Of a stretch of 64,000 nt of DNA, positions 16,839-25,305 are shown piece by piece. Position numbers and translations under genes: made by a program. Numbering within the stretch: position 1 is the stretch's first letter; the number at the start of each line of letters is the position of its first letter. This DNA comes from Candidatus Dechloromonas phosphorivorans (GTDB lineage: Bacteria > Pseudomonadota > Gammaproteobacteria > Burkholderiales > Rhodocyclaceae), in NCBI GenBank assembly GCA_016721185.1, contig JADKIP010000013.1:276001-340000 (forward strand), read 5' to 3'. Under the pieces are notes generated by a model. The model was not told the origin of the DNA and did not search any database. It saw only the letters and a program-made list of their open reading frames with translations.

Positions 16839-18311
16839 ATGCGTTTGGGTTTTTTCAGAAATATGCTCTGGAATCTTTTGGGGGCCGTCCTTCCTCTATT
16901 CGCCGGACTGTTAGCTATTCCTCAACTGATAGGGGCGCTTGGTGTTGAACGCTTTGGATTACTTAATCTTGGCTGGTTGCTGGTTGGATACTTCAGCTTG
17001 TTTGACCTTGGCCTGGGCCGAGCACTGACCAGACTGGTTGCCGAGCGACTGGCGGTTGGGGAGATGAGCGAAATACCACGACTGGTTGGTACCGCGATGC
17101 GCTTGATGAAGTGGCTCGGTATTGGGGCTGCTGTCCTAGTCGCATCCCTCTCGTCAGAACTGACATCCAACTGGCTGAAGATTCCTGTTGCACTTGAGCG
17201 TGAGACCTTGATCGCCTGTCTGATCTTGGCTGGGACATTGCCGTTTGTTGTTCTTGCCGCCGGGTGGCGTGGTGTTCTGGAGGCGTATGGGCGCTTCGAC
17301 TTGGTCAATTGGATTCGTATTCCGTTGGGTGTTACGATTTTTGTGGCGCCTTTGCTGGTACTTCCTTTTGCGCAAGGCTTGGTGCCAGTGGTTGGGGCAT
17401 TGGCGGTGACACGTGTTCTGGCCTGGTGGTATTCGAGATACTTGTGCCACGCTTTAATTCCTTCGCTAGCTGGTCAATGCACTTTTGATCGTACCTTGCT
17501 TCGGCCCTTGATCAGCTTTGGCGGCTGGATGACCTTGTCGAATCTAATTAGTCCTTTAATGGTTTATGCCGACCGATTTTTGATCGGGGGTATGATTTCA
17601 GCCGCGGCGGTTGCTTATTATGCGACGCCGTATGAAATTGCGACCCGTTTGTGGGTAATCCCCGGGGCAATGACCGGTGTCCTATTTCCGATCATTGCCG
17701 GGCAGTTTTTTACCGACCGACTGCGTGCGTTTTCAGTTTACGAGCGGGCAATAAAGGTTTTGTTTCTTGGCCTGTTACCGGCGGTCATGTTGCTGTTCCT
17801 GTTTGCAGCAGAGGGGCTTACTTGGTGGCTGGGGTCGGACTTCGCGGTCAACGGCTATTTGGTGGCAAAAGTATTGCTCGTTGGCGTATTCGTTAATTCC
17901 TTGGGGCACGTGGCAATCACTGTTTTACATGGCGCTGGGCGTGCGGATTGGTCGGCCAAACTGCATTTGGTTGAATTACCATTTTATTTACTGGTGTTGG
18001 TTTACGGAGCAACTAGATATGGCATTGAAGGGGTAGCTGTTGCCTGGTTGTTGCGTGTTGCAGTTGATACTCTCTCCATGGTTTTTTTGGTTCAGCGCTT
18101 GGAAGGCAATAGCAAAGGGTTTGTATGGCTGGTGATAGGTTGCACAGTTAGTGCGATGGTTCTACTTGGGCTTGCTGGCGAGATTGATAGTTTGCCTGGG
18201 CGGATGAGCTTGCTTTGCCTATTACTTTTGGCGTGTGGTATTTTCCTGCCTCGCCAGTTGCGCTTGCTTGGTCAGGCGACTAGTAGCTTTAATCCTTCCA
18301 TTAAGCCTTAA
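16839..18311 (+). CDS. Polysaccharide flippase, Wzx/MATE-like
   Basis: A 490-residue very hydrophobic protein of the oligosaccharide flippase family with about 12 predicted membrane helices. The N-terminus (NMLWNLLGAVLPLFAGLLAIPQL) is typical of Wzx/RfbX proteins, which move undecaprenyl-linked glycan repeat units across the inner membrane. It opens the glycan locus after a 112-nt gap from ligE that holds no recognisable gene. Its stop is immediately followed by an IS5-type end, so the last residues may have been changed by the insertion. Confidence 0.85.
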   Translation: MRLGFFRNMLWNLLGAVLPLFAGLLAIPQLIGALGVERFGLLNLGWLLVGYFSLFDLGLGRALTRLVAERLAVGEMSEIPRLVGTAMRLMKWLGIGAAVLVASLSSELTSNWLKIPVALERETLIACLILAGTLPFVVLAAGWRGVLEAYGRFDLVNWIRIPLGVTIFVAPLLVLPFAQGLVPVVGALAVTRVLAWWYSRYLCHALIPSLAGQCTFDRTLLRPLISFGGWMTLSNLISPLMVYADRFLIGGMISAAAVAYYATPYEIATRLWVIPGAMTGVLFPIIAGQFFTDRLRAFSVYERAIKVLFLGLLPAVMLLFLFAAEGLTWWLGSDFAVNGYLVAKVLLVGVFVNSLGHVAITVLHGAGRADWSAKLHLVELPFYLLVLVYGATRYGIEGVAVAWLLRVAVDTLSMVFLVQRLEGNSKGFVWLVIGCTVSAMVLLGLAGEIDSLPGRMSLLCLLLLACGIFLPRQLRLLGQATSSFNPSIKP

Positions 18312-18509
18312 GGACACGCTGATTTAAGTCCGATCCATTCGGTGCTGAGATTTGAACAATAAAAGCAGGTTGAAACAATCGGACTTATGAAAATGCAGTG
18401 GAGTTTTTCGGAACTGGGATACGCCCAAAAGAATGAACGGACTCTGCGAGATCGTTTTTTGCAGGGGCTTGAAGCCGTGGAGCCATGGTCTACGCTTGAA
18501 CAGGTAATC
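18312..18509 (+). mobile_element. Remnant of an IS5-family insertion sequence (left end)
   Basis: Directly after the flippase stop the sequence reads GGACACGCTGATTTAAGTCC, which resembles an IS5-family terminal inverted repeat. About 55 bases further a truncated transposase frame begins. Similarity appears to stop near 18509. I find no matching right end in the locus, so this is a decayed fragment. Confidence 0.65.
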
Positions 18510-18554
18510 ATGCATTTGAGGCTTGGAGTATTCAAAGAAAGGAGAAGGGCGTGA
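18387..18554 (+). pseudogene. Truncated IS5-family transposase N-terminus
   Basis: A 55-codon frame whose first 38 or so residues (QWSFSELGYAQKNERTLRD, then RFLQGLEAVEPWSTLEQV) match the characteristic N-terminus of IS5-group transposases. After that the frame runs into unrelated sequence and stops. All catalytic DDE regions are missing. Its TGA overlaps the GTG start of the next gene (GTGA), so the remnant may now act as a translated leader for it. Confidence 0.65.
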
Positions 18555-19408
18555 TAAATCGACGCCTTTGGGTTGTCGCATGCTGCTACGCCCTTTCTGC
18601 CCGTGAATTCAGGTTACGGCTTGACGCTCTCGCGGCGCAGCTTGGTGTGGCTTTCTGCGGCGTGATCGTCGACAACCGTGGTAGCGATTTGCCTCAAAAT
18701 GACTCTAATTGGGACTATATTGCTGGGTCGAATCGTGACCACGATTTTTCGGCCTATGTCGAGGGATTGGAACACTGTGTGGAGCTTGCAGCAGGCGAAC
18801 CGGACGTTATGCTGTTTCTCAATGATAGCCTCATGACGCTCCACGCTCCACGCGTCAATGCAAAGGCGGTGGTGGGCTATGCGGATTTGTTGGCACGTCT
18901 TGCAGTGCCAGGGATCTGCGGTAAGGCAGACCACTATGCGATGATGTGTCATCGCAATCCGTGGAGTGGCTTGCCGCTCTACGTATCCTCGTACTGCTTT
19001 CTGCTCAACAATTTGGCATACAGTATTCTTCGTGCGCTACCAGGTTTCGCAGATACAGATGGCCTCAACCGCGATCGTCCTGTTAATGACAATGCTTGGG
19101 GTGTGGGACTGCAGGCGAATTTCCGGGAATTTATTCGGGCATACGTGCATTACGGACATTCCACCTTCGTTTGGCCAGGGTTGCAGCGCTATTCCATTGA
19201 TGACAGATTGGTGTCGATCAAGGCACGTTGCATTTACCTTGAGCACCGATTATCCGGGGAGATTGCCCGTGACGGCTGTCTAGTTCCAATCAATGCTCGC
19301 GCCTTGTCGCGCGTGCAACTTTATCTTGCCGAAAAAGTGGTGGCTTTGCGTTGCTCGTTGTGGCGCCGGTGGATTGATTGCCGATCCTCGGCTCGGTCAC
19401 GCGTGTGA
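18551..19408 (+). CDS. Putative glycosyltransferase of the glycan locus (GT-A-like)
   Basis: A 285-residue protein starting at GTG with a GGAGAAGGG ribosome site just before it. The N-terminal half looks like a GT-A fold: a beta strand ending in VIVDNRG, then SNRDHDFSAYVEGLEH and a hydrophobic strand ending in LFLNDS where GT2 enzymes have DxD-like residues. This resembles rhamnan/RgpF-type glycosyltransferases, but the usual DxD is replaced by NDS. Several cysteines are scattered through it. Donor and acceptor are unknown. The start overlaps the transposase remnant, so the true ancestral N-terminus could differ. Confidence 0.6.
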   Translation: MINRRLWVVACCYALSAREFRLRLDALAAQLGVAFCGVIVDNRGSDLPQNDSNWDYIAGSNRDHDFSAYVEGLEHCVELAAGEPDVMLFLNDSLMTLHAPRVNAKAVVGYADLLARLAVPGICGKADHYAMMCHRNPWSGLPLYVSSYCFLLNNLAYSILRALPGFADTDGLNRDRPVNDNAWGVGLQANFREFIRAYVHYGHSTFVWPGLQRYSIDDRLVSIKARCIYLEHRLSGEIARDGCLVPINARALSRVQLYLAEKVVALRCSLWRRWIDCRSSARSRV

Positions 19409-19421
19409 GGCAGCGTTCGTA

Positions 19422-20522
19422 ATGGCGCGCATCCTTTTCATTACTTCTGCCCATCCTGGCGGTTCGGGCTTTATCGGCGCCGGTGAGGGAATCTGCGAAT
19501 CTAGTCTGCGAACCTTGGTAGCTGCCGGATATGAGGTCCATGTGCTTTGTTTCGCGTCTCTGCGGCAGCAGCCAAATCCTGGTGTTGTAGCCTTATGTGC
19601 TTCGTATCGCACGTTGGCACAGAGTGGGATGCAATCAGTATTTGGCATTCTGCGTGGTTGGCGCTGGGGGAGTCTGCTTGCCCCTTGGTTCTTTACACGT
19701 TGTAGCCCGAGCAACCTCCGAGTGGTGTCAACTGCACTTGCTGACACCGAGTTCAAGGAGGTCTGGATTGATTTTCCTTCTTCATTGGGATTTGCCCCGT
19801 ACCTTGGTGATCGCTTCGTCAGTTATTTCGTACACGACGTGGTTTCGCAGAAGGTGGGCCGGCGGCCATTACTCGCTTTCCTTGCTAGGCGCGTTGAGGC
19901 TATCGAACAACGGCTTGCCGCCTTCTCGCGGCGCTGCTATGTGTTATCAGATAAGGATGGCCATCTAATACGCCAACTGGGTTATGCGGGTGATATTGTC
20001 GTTTCGCCGCCAATGAACGTACATGCTGGATTGGTGGAAGGGGGGCGGCCGGCAGCCTCGATCGTTAGCGAATTTTCAGAGCAGCGAAATCTTGTTTTCT
20101 TTGGAAATATGCGACGCCCCGAAAACCATTGGTCGATGATGTACTTTATTGCGTTCCGCTACCGCTCGATCCGTCGGATTTGTCCTGATGTCCGCCTCTG
20201 GATTCTCGGCATCGCACCCCGTCGATCTCTTCGTTTGCTATCATATTGGGTGGGTGGTGTAGAAGTAGTCGGTGCTGTTGATGATCCTGTCTTGGTCTTT
20301 CAGGCCGCGACGTTATGTGTTGTTCCATTGCGCTTTGGCGCTGGGGTCAAGATCAAGGTGCTACAGATGCTGGATGCTGGTGCGACGGTTGTATCGACAA
20401 CGGTTGGTGCTGAAGGTATCGTTGCTAAAGATAGTCTTGTGGTGGCCGATGATGCGGAATTCGTGACGGCAGTCTGCAGTCTTATGGCTAGTCAGGTCAG
20501 TAGTCGAAAGGCGAGCACGTGA
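19422..20522 (+). CDS. Glycosyltransferase family 4-like protein
   Basis: A 366-residue GT-B protein. The start ATG at 19422 (MARILFITSAHPGGSG) gives the normal family N-terminus; the frame is open further upstream but overlaps the previous gene. The C-terminal donor-binding half shows LVFFGNMRRPEN, then PLRFGAGVKIKVLQMLDAG and VVSTTVGAEGI, typical of GT4 enzymes that recognise the nucleotide-sugar. It is expected to add a sugar to the lipid-linked glycan on the cytoplasmic face. It ends 376 nt before the next firm gene. Confidence 0.8.
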   Translation: MARILFITSAHPGGSGFIGAGEGICESSLRTLVAAGYEVHVLCFASLRQQPNPGVVALCASYRTLAQSGMQSVFGILRGWRWGSLLAPWFFTRCSPSNLRVVSTALADTEFKEVWIDFPSSLGFAPYLGDRFVSYFVHDVVSQKVGRRPLLAFLARRVEAIEQRLAAFSRRCYVLSDKDGHLIRQLGYAGDIVVSPPMNVHAGLVEGGRPAASIVSEFSEQRNLVFFGNMRRPENHWSMMYFIAFRYRSIRRICPDVRLWILGIAPRRSLRLLSYWVGGVEVVGAVDDPVLVFQAATLCVVPLRFGAGVKIKVLQMLDAGATVVSTTVGAEGIVAKDSLVVADDAEFVTAVCSLMASQVSSRKAST

Positions 20523-20898
20523 AGCGCTATTTTCCCATGCCGGAATTTGTCGCTTGGGCAGAAGGTGGGGGCCGCAAAAGCAATCACAGAGCCGTCGCTC
20601 GATCATCGGGAGATCTACTAAATGCGTGTCTAGAGTCGCTGATACGTTGCCATAAGGTGGTTTGTATGGTCTTGCCATCGAATATCCCTTCCCCATTTGT
20701 GCGAAAGCCAAGTTTGGTATTTGTGAAAGGCGTTCCGGGTCGAAAAGGGTTTTTGTCTAATTCAGGTCACATGTTTTTTTGATGAAGCCACACTTCACGA
20801 TTGTTTGATTTGTCGTAGCTTTGATGTTCATAATTTGTTTCGGATTCTTGCAACTCTCAGTATTGCCTTTACGATTTACTTCGCTCATCTAGATAATA
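20523..20898 (+). other. Gap in the glycan locus without a recognisable gene
   Basis: This A+T-rich stretch of 376 bases breaks an otherwise tightly packed cluster. An 87-codon frame (GTG at 20519, overlapping the upstream stop, to 20782) has no recognisable motif and Arg/Ser/Pro-heavy composition. The second half holds only short frames. It may be the residue of a lost gene. I see no terminator or repeat in it. Confidence 0.4.
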
Positions 20899-21831
20899 GT
20901 GGAAAAAATTTTTCCGAAAATAGCGATTCTCCTCGCTGCCTACAATGGCTCAACCTATATTGCTCAGCAACTTGAATCAATCTTGCAGCAAAATGGGGTG
21001 GATATTCAGGTATTTGTCAGTGTTGATCAATCGACAGATGGAACCGAGAGTTTTATTGCTTCGTGGGCATCCACTGAGTCACGTTTGACGGTATTGCCTT
21101 TTGGTCAGCGTTTTGGTGGTGCAGGACCAAATTTTTTCAGATTATTGCAAGACGTTGATTTGAGTGGTTTTGACTATTTGAGTTTTGCTGATCAGGATGA
21201 TCTTTGGCATCCAGACAAATTATCGCGCGCCCATCGATTGATGACGGCTAGCAATGCGGCAGGTTATTCGAGTAATTTCACAGCATTTTGGCCTTCTGGC
21301 GAGTCGCGCTTAATAAATAAGGCTAGGCCGCAGCGTTCGTGGGATTACCTGTTCGAGTCGGCGGGGCCCGGTTGTACATACGTCTTGCACGCCAGTCTCG
21401 CATTGCCGCTACAACAGTTGGTGCGGGATTCCGGCAAGCGCTTGCTCGGAGTCGATTACCACGATTGGTTGACATACGCCTTTGCTAGGCATCAGAGATT
21501 GCCTTGGGTAATTGATAGCTGTTCAAGAATGCAATATCGCCAGCACGCACACAATCAGATCGGGGTTAATTCCGGATGGCTCTCTTTTTGGTTACGGGCA
21601 CGAAAGGTGCTTAACGGCCATGGTTTCGAGCAGGCTTTGCTTATTTCAGATTTGATTGGTGCTTCCTCGTTGTCAGTGGTAAATCGAGGATTACGTAGTG
21701 GTCGTTTGGGTTATCTGTGGCTTGGTTTGCGGGCCAGACAATGCCGGCGGCGTCCATTAGATCAGGCTTTGTTTTTTGTTTCATGCATTTTGTTAGCTAT
21801 CTTGAATCCCGAAATACGGGGTGGTAATTGA
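20899..21831 (+). CDS. Glycosyltransferase family 2 (rhamnosyltransferase-like)
   Basis: A 310-residue GT2 enzyme. It starts at GTG with ILLAAYNGSTYIAQQLESIL, then VSVDQSTDGTE and the FADQDDLWHPDKL segment that carries the metal-binding DxD equivalent. This pattern is common in rhamnosyl- and related transferases of O-antigen loci. It acts on the cytoplasmic membrane face using a nucleotide-sugar. The stop overlaps the TTG start of the epimerase gene (TTGA), so expression is coupled. Confidence 0.85.
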   Translation: MEKIFPKIAILLAAYNGSTYIAQQLESILQQNGVDIQVFVSVDQSTDGTESFIASWASTESRLTVLPFGQRFGGAGPNFFRLLQDVDLSGFDYLSFADQDDLWHPDKLSRAHRLMTASNAAGYSSNFTAFWPSGESRLINKARPQRSWDYLFESAGPGCTYVLHASLALPLQQLVRDSGKRLLGVDYHDWLTYAFARHQRLPWVIDSCSRMQYRQHAHNQIGVNSGWLSFWLRARKVLNGHGFEQALLISDLIGASSLSVVNRGLRSGRLGYLWLGLRARQCRRRPLDQALFFVSCILLAILNPEIRGGN

Positions 21832-22778
21832 CTCGCCGGGTCTTGATTACAGGTGGCTTGGGCTTCGTTGGTCATGCCCTCTCTTTGGCTCTTCTGAACG
21901 CCGGGTTTTTCGTGCGTGTAAGCTCTAGACGAGCACATTCCCCAGAGCCGTGTGGTGTTGAGTTTTTCAGAGTAGCTGATGATGGCTTGACAAACTGGCG
22001 GAATGGATTGAAGTCAGTAAATACCGTCGTGCACTGTGCTGCACGCGTACATGTTAAGGATGAGATTGCGTCTGATCCATTGGTCGCTTTTCGCACTGTA
22101 AATGTTTCCAGTACGTTGGAGCTTGCTCGTCAAGCTGCCAATATGGGTATCAAAAGGTTTGTGTTTGTCAGCTCAATCGGTGTGAATGGTGCTGAAACAT
22201 TTGCAAAATCCTTTGCTGCTGATGATGAGCCTTCGCCGCACTCTCCCTATGCGGTGTCTAAATATGAAGCCGAGTTGGGTCTTCGCGCTTTGTCTGCCGA
22301 GACTGACATGGAAGTGGTTGTTGTGCGCCCGCCTCTGGTTTACGGTCCAAATGCCCCAGGTAATTTCGGATCGCTTGTGCGCTGGCTTGAGTGGGGCGTG
22401 CCACTGCCATTTGGCGCGGTTACGGAGAATCGGCGTAGCTTGATAGCCCTTGATAATTTGGTTGATTTGCTGCTTCGTGTTATTGATCATCCGGCTGCGG
22501 CTAACCAGACTTTTTTGGCAGCTGATGGAGAGGATGTCTCTACTGCTGACTTAGTTCGCCGCATGGGTTTTGCTTTGGGCAGGCCGGCTTGTTTGCTGTC
22601 GGTATCCCCCGGTTTGTTGCGCAGTGGGGCATCTTTATTGGGCCGGGGGGACGTGGCTAAAATTTTGTGCAGTTCATTACAGATTGATATTGCAAAAACT
22701 CGCGAACTACTGAATTGGACACCACCAGTCTGCGTGGACGAGGCGCTGCGGCGGGCATTAAGCCGGGGACATCCTTGA
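21828..22778 (+). CDS. NAD-dependent epimerase/dehydratase (extended SDR)
   Basis: A 316-residue nucleotide-sugar SDR. It starts at TTG overlapping the upstream stop; no ATG gives a complete Rossmann fold, so TTG is favoured. The NAD motif GGLGFVGHA lies at about 8-16, FVFVSSIGVNG provides the catalytic Ser, and SPYAVSKYEAE gives the YxxxK pair. It resembles the hexose epimerases or C4-ketoreductases that sit next to PglC/WbpL-type transferases in O-antigen loci. Together with the WbpM-like dehydratase at 23428 it could make a modified HexNAc such as UDP-QuiNAc or UDP-FucNAc. This specificity is inferred. Confidence 0.82.
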   Translation: MTRRVLITGGLGFVGHALSLALLNAGFFVRVSSRRAHSPEPCGVEFFRVADDGLTNWRNGLKSVNTVVHCAARVHVKDEIASDPLVAFRTVNVSSTLELARQAANMGIKRFVFVSSIGVNGAETFAKSFAADDEPSPHSPYAVSKYEAELGLRALSAETDMEVVVVRPPLVYGPNAPGNFGSLVRWLEWGVPLPFGAVTENRRSLIALDNLVDLLLRVIDHPAAANQTFLAADGEDVSTADLVRRMGFALGRPACLLSVSPGLLRSGASLLGRGDVAKILCSSLQIDIAKTRELLNWTPPVCVDEALRRALSRGHP

Positions 22779-23335
22779 AACGTTTGTTCGATCTGCTATT
22801 GGTTTTTTGTGCAACAGTTTTATTGCTATTGCCTTTGATTTTGGTCGTAGCGGCTGTAAGCCTGACTTCATCAGGCCCGGTGTTGTATTGGTCTGACCGT
22901 GTCGGACGGTATAATAAAATATTTAGGATGCCAAAGTTTCGTAGCATGCGTATTGGAACGCCAACGGTGGCAACCCATTTGTTGCGGGACCCCAATGCCT
23001 ATTTGACGCCGGTTGGATCATTTTTAAGAAAATCCAGTCTGGACGAGTTGCCCCAACTGTGGAGTATTCTTGTTGGAGATATGAGCTTTGTCGGCCCGCG
23101 TCCGGCGTTGTTTAACCAAGATGATCTGATTGCCTTGAGAACAAAGCGTGGAGTGGACGGGTTGCTACCTGGGTTGACCGGGTGGGCGCAGGTTAACGGG
23201 CGCGACGAATTGCCGATTCCGGATAAGGTGGAGCTTGATGTGCTGTATTTGAAGCGCCAGTCTCTCTGCTTTGATATGAAGATTCTCTGGCTAACAGCGG
23301 TCAAGGTGCTGCGACGTGATGGAGTTACGCACTGA
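22775..23335 (+). CDS. Initiating sugar transferase (PglC/WcaJ C-terminal type)
   Basis: A 186-residue polyisoprenyl-phosphate phosphoglycosyltransferase that loads the first sugar phosphate on undecaprenyl phosphate. The chosen TTG start at 22775 overlaps the upstream stop (TTGA) and gives the normal start KRLFDLLLVF with a re-entrant hydrophobic helix. Core motifs are visible: RVGRYNKIFRMPKFRSM, then KSSLDELPQLW with the catalytic Asp-Glu pair, GDMSFVGPRP and LPGLTGWAQVNGRDELP. It is the short PglC type without N-terminal membrane helices. It fixes the first step of the locus product. Confidence 0.9.
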   Translation: MKRLFDLLLVFCATVLLLLPLILVVAAVSLTSSGPVLYWSDRVGRYNKIFRMPKFRSMRIGTPTVATHLLRDPNAYLTPVGSFLRKSSLDELPQLWSILVGDMSFVGPRPALFNQDDLIALRTKRGVDGLLPGLTGWAQVNGRDELPIPDKVELDVLYLKRQSLCFDMKILWLTAVKVLRRDGVTH

Positions 23336-23427
23336 TGTGGCCTGGTTTTTTTGCTTCGGTGAGTATTTCGGGCGGGTACAGTCACCGGCTAAATTCAGGA
23401 TCGATGCGAATTATTTCGCGTAATTAA

Positions 23428-25263
23428 GTGAATAAAGTTTTTCTTTCCCTCGTTGTCTTTTTGTTTGATCTTTCTGCCCTCGTTTTTGCTTGGGCGGGAG
23501 GGTTCTTCTTGCGTTTTAACTTCGACATCCCCGCTAATTTCATGGTTGTAGTGAGTTGGGGCTTGCTATTCCTGTTGCCGGCGCATGCTGTGGCTTGTCG
23601 TATTGCTGGCCTTTATCGCGGCATCTGGATGTTTGCCAGCTTGCCGGACTTGAGGCGTGTTTTGCGTGCGGTTGCGTTGTCTGCCGCAGCATTGCTGGTA
23701 TTTTTTGCGTTGTATCGCTTTGAAAATCAAGTGGTCCCACGATCCTTGCTGATGCTTTACCCAATGCTGATGATCCTCTATATGGGAGGTGGTCGGGCGG
23801 CGTACCGGATGTGGAAAGAGCATCGCCTTTATGGTGGCTTGATTGCCCAGGGCAAACCGGTGGTGATTGTTGGCGCCGGACGAGGCGGGGCGATGTTGGT
23901 GCGCGAACTGGAACGCAGCGCCGACTGGCGGGTTGTTTGTCTGGTGGACGATGATCGCAGCAAATGGGGCAGGGAGCTTTCCGGGCATCCGGTAGTCGGC
24001 GGAATCGATGGTCTGGCGGATGTACTGGCTTCCGAGAAAGCGCTACACGTCATTCTGGCGATGCCATCGGCAGCAGCTGAGACATGTCGCCGGGCGACCG
24101 AGATTGCCGTGGAAGCAGGGGCGCATGTGTTTACGGTGCCCGGCTTGGAGGATGTGATGACCGGGCGGGTCGCCATCTCGGCGATTCGGCCCGTAGAAAT
24201 TGAGGATTTGCTGGGCCGGGAGCCTGTGTGGATCGACACCCAGCATGTGGCAGCCATGGTGGCGGGAAAAACTATTCTGGTGACAGGGGCGGGGGGGTCC
24301 ATCGGCAGTGAGTTATGTCGGCAGTTGGCGCGTTTTTCGCCGGTTCAACTGGTTCTCTACGAACAGAGCGAGTTTGCGCTTTACACGCTGGAACAATGGT
24401 TTGCAGTCCATATGCCAGAGATCGCCCTGGTGGCGCTGGCTGGTGATGTCAAGGATGCGGCGCGGTTGGATGAAGTATTTGCCGCCCATCAACCCCAAGT
24501 GGTTTTCCACGCTGCAGCATACAAGCATGTGCCGCTGATGGAAGTGGGCAATGCGTGGCAGGCGGTGCGTAACAACGCAATGGGCACCTTGCTGGTGGCT
24601 GAGACGGCGAGCCGTTTTGGCGTGGCGCGTTTTATCCTGATTTCGACCGACAAGGCGGTGAACCCGACCAACGTCATGGGTGCCACCAAGCGGCTGGCCG
24701 AGATGGTTTGCGAAGCGCTACATCGTCAAGGTCGTGGTACACAATTCGGGATGGTGCGCTTCGGTAATGTACTGGGCAGCACCGGCAGTGTGATTCCCAA
24801 ATTTCAAGAGCAGATAGCGCGCGGTGGGCCGGTGACGGTTACTCATCCGGAGATTACCCGCTATTTTATGTCGATTCCCGAAGCAGCGCAGTTGGTACTT
24901 CAGGCGGCGGCGATGGGGCAGGGTGGCGAGATATTCGTGCTCGACATGGGTGAGCCGGTCAGGATTGTCGATCTGGCGCGCAAGATGATTCGCCTTTGTG
25001 GTTATTCGGATGGCGAAATTCGTATCGAATTCACCGGTCTGCGGCCGGGTGAAAAACTATATGAAGAATTGCTGGCCGACGCCGAGCAAACAGGCCCGAC
25101 GCCGCATCCTAAATTGCGTATTGCCCGGGCTCGTCCGGTCGACGCTGATTTTTTGTTAAATTTGCGCCCCTGGTTAGCAGAAACTAGTCAGAGCGATGAG
25201 CGGGTGCGTGAGGTGCTGACTCACTGGGTTCCGGAATACCATCCGGCGCTCAATCCTTCCTGA
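23428..25263 (+). CDS. UDP-HexNAc 4,6-dehydratase of the WbpM/PglF/CapD type
   Basis: A 611-residue membrane enzyme starting at GTG. Four N-terminal membrane helices (to about residue 130) precede a first Rossmann-like domain (VVIVGAGRGG) and a second catalytic NAD-binding domain with GAGGSIG near 287-293. The active site reads STDKAVNPTNVMGATKR near residue 406, with Met at the usual SDR Tyr position, as known for large WbpM/PglF dehydratases. It converts UDP-GlcNAc to the 4-keto-6-deoxy sugar, the entry to QuiNAc, FucNAc or bacillosamine. A 92-nt gap separates it from the initiating transferase. Base usage becomes more G+C-rich again along the gene. Confidence 0.92.
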   Translation: MNKVFLSLVVFLFDLSALVFAWAGGFFLRFNFDIPANFMVVVSWGLLFLLPAHAVACRIAGLYRGIWMFASLPDLRRVLRAVALSAAALLVFFALYRFENQVVPRSLLMLYPMLMILYMGGGRAAYRMWKEHRLYGGLIAQGKPVVIVGAGRGGAMLVRELERSADWRVVCLVDDDRSKWGRELSGHPVVGGIDGLADVLASEKALHVILAMPSAAAETCRRATEIAVEAGAHVFTVPGLEDVMTGRVAISAIRPVEIEDLLGREPVWIDTQHVAAMVAGKTILVTGAGGSIGSELCRQLARFSPVQLVLYEQSEFALYTLEQWFAVHMPEIALVALAGDVKDAARLDEVFAAHQPQVVFHAAAYKHVPLMEVGNAWQAVRNNAMGTLLVAETASRFGVARFILISTDKAVNPTNVMGATKRLAEMVCEALHRQGRGTQFGMVRFGNVLGSTGSVIPKFQEQIARGGPVTVTHPEITRYFMSIPEAAQLVLQAAAMGQGGEIFVLDMGEPVRIVDLARKMIRLCGYSDGEIRIEFTGLRPGEKLYEELLADAEQTGPTPHPKLRIARARPVDADFLLNLRPWLAETSQSDERVREVLTHWVPEYHPALNPS

Positions 25264-25305
25264 ACAACCTAGCGGCAGTTGCCGCGCTATGACCATGGTG
25301 AGTGT

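Noticed and set aside
20519..20782. 87-codon frame with GTG overlapping the upstream glycosyltransferase stop.
   Set aside because: No motif, odd composition and no partner; kept only as part of an unexplained gap.
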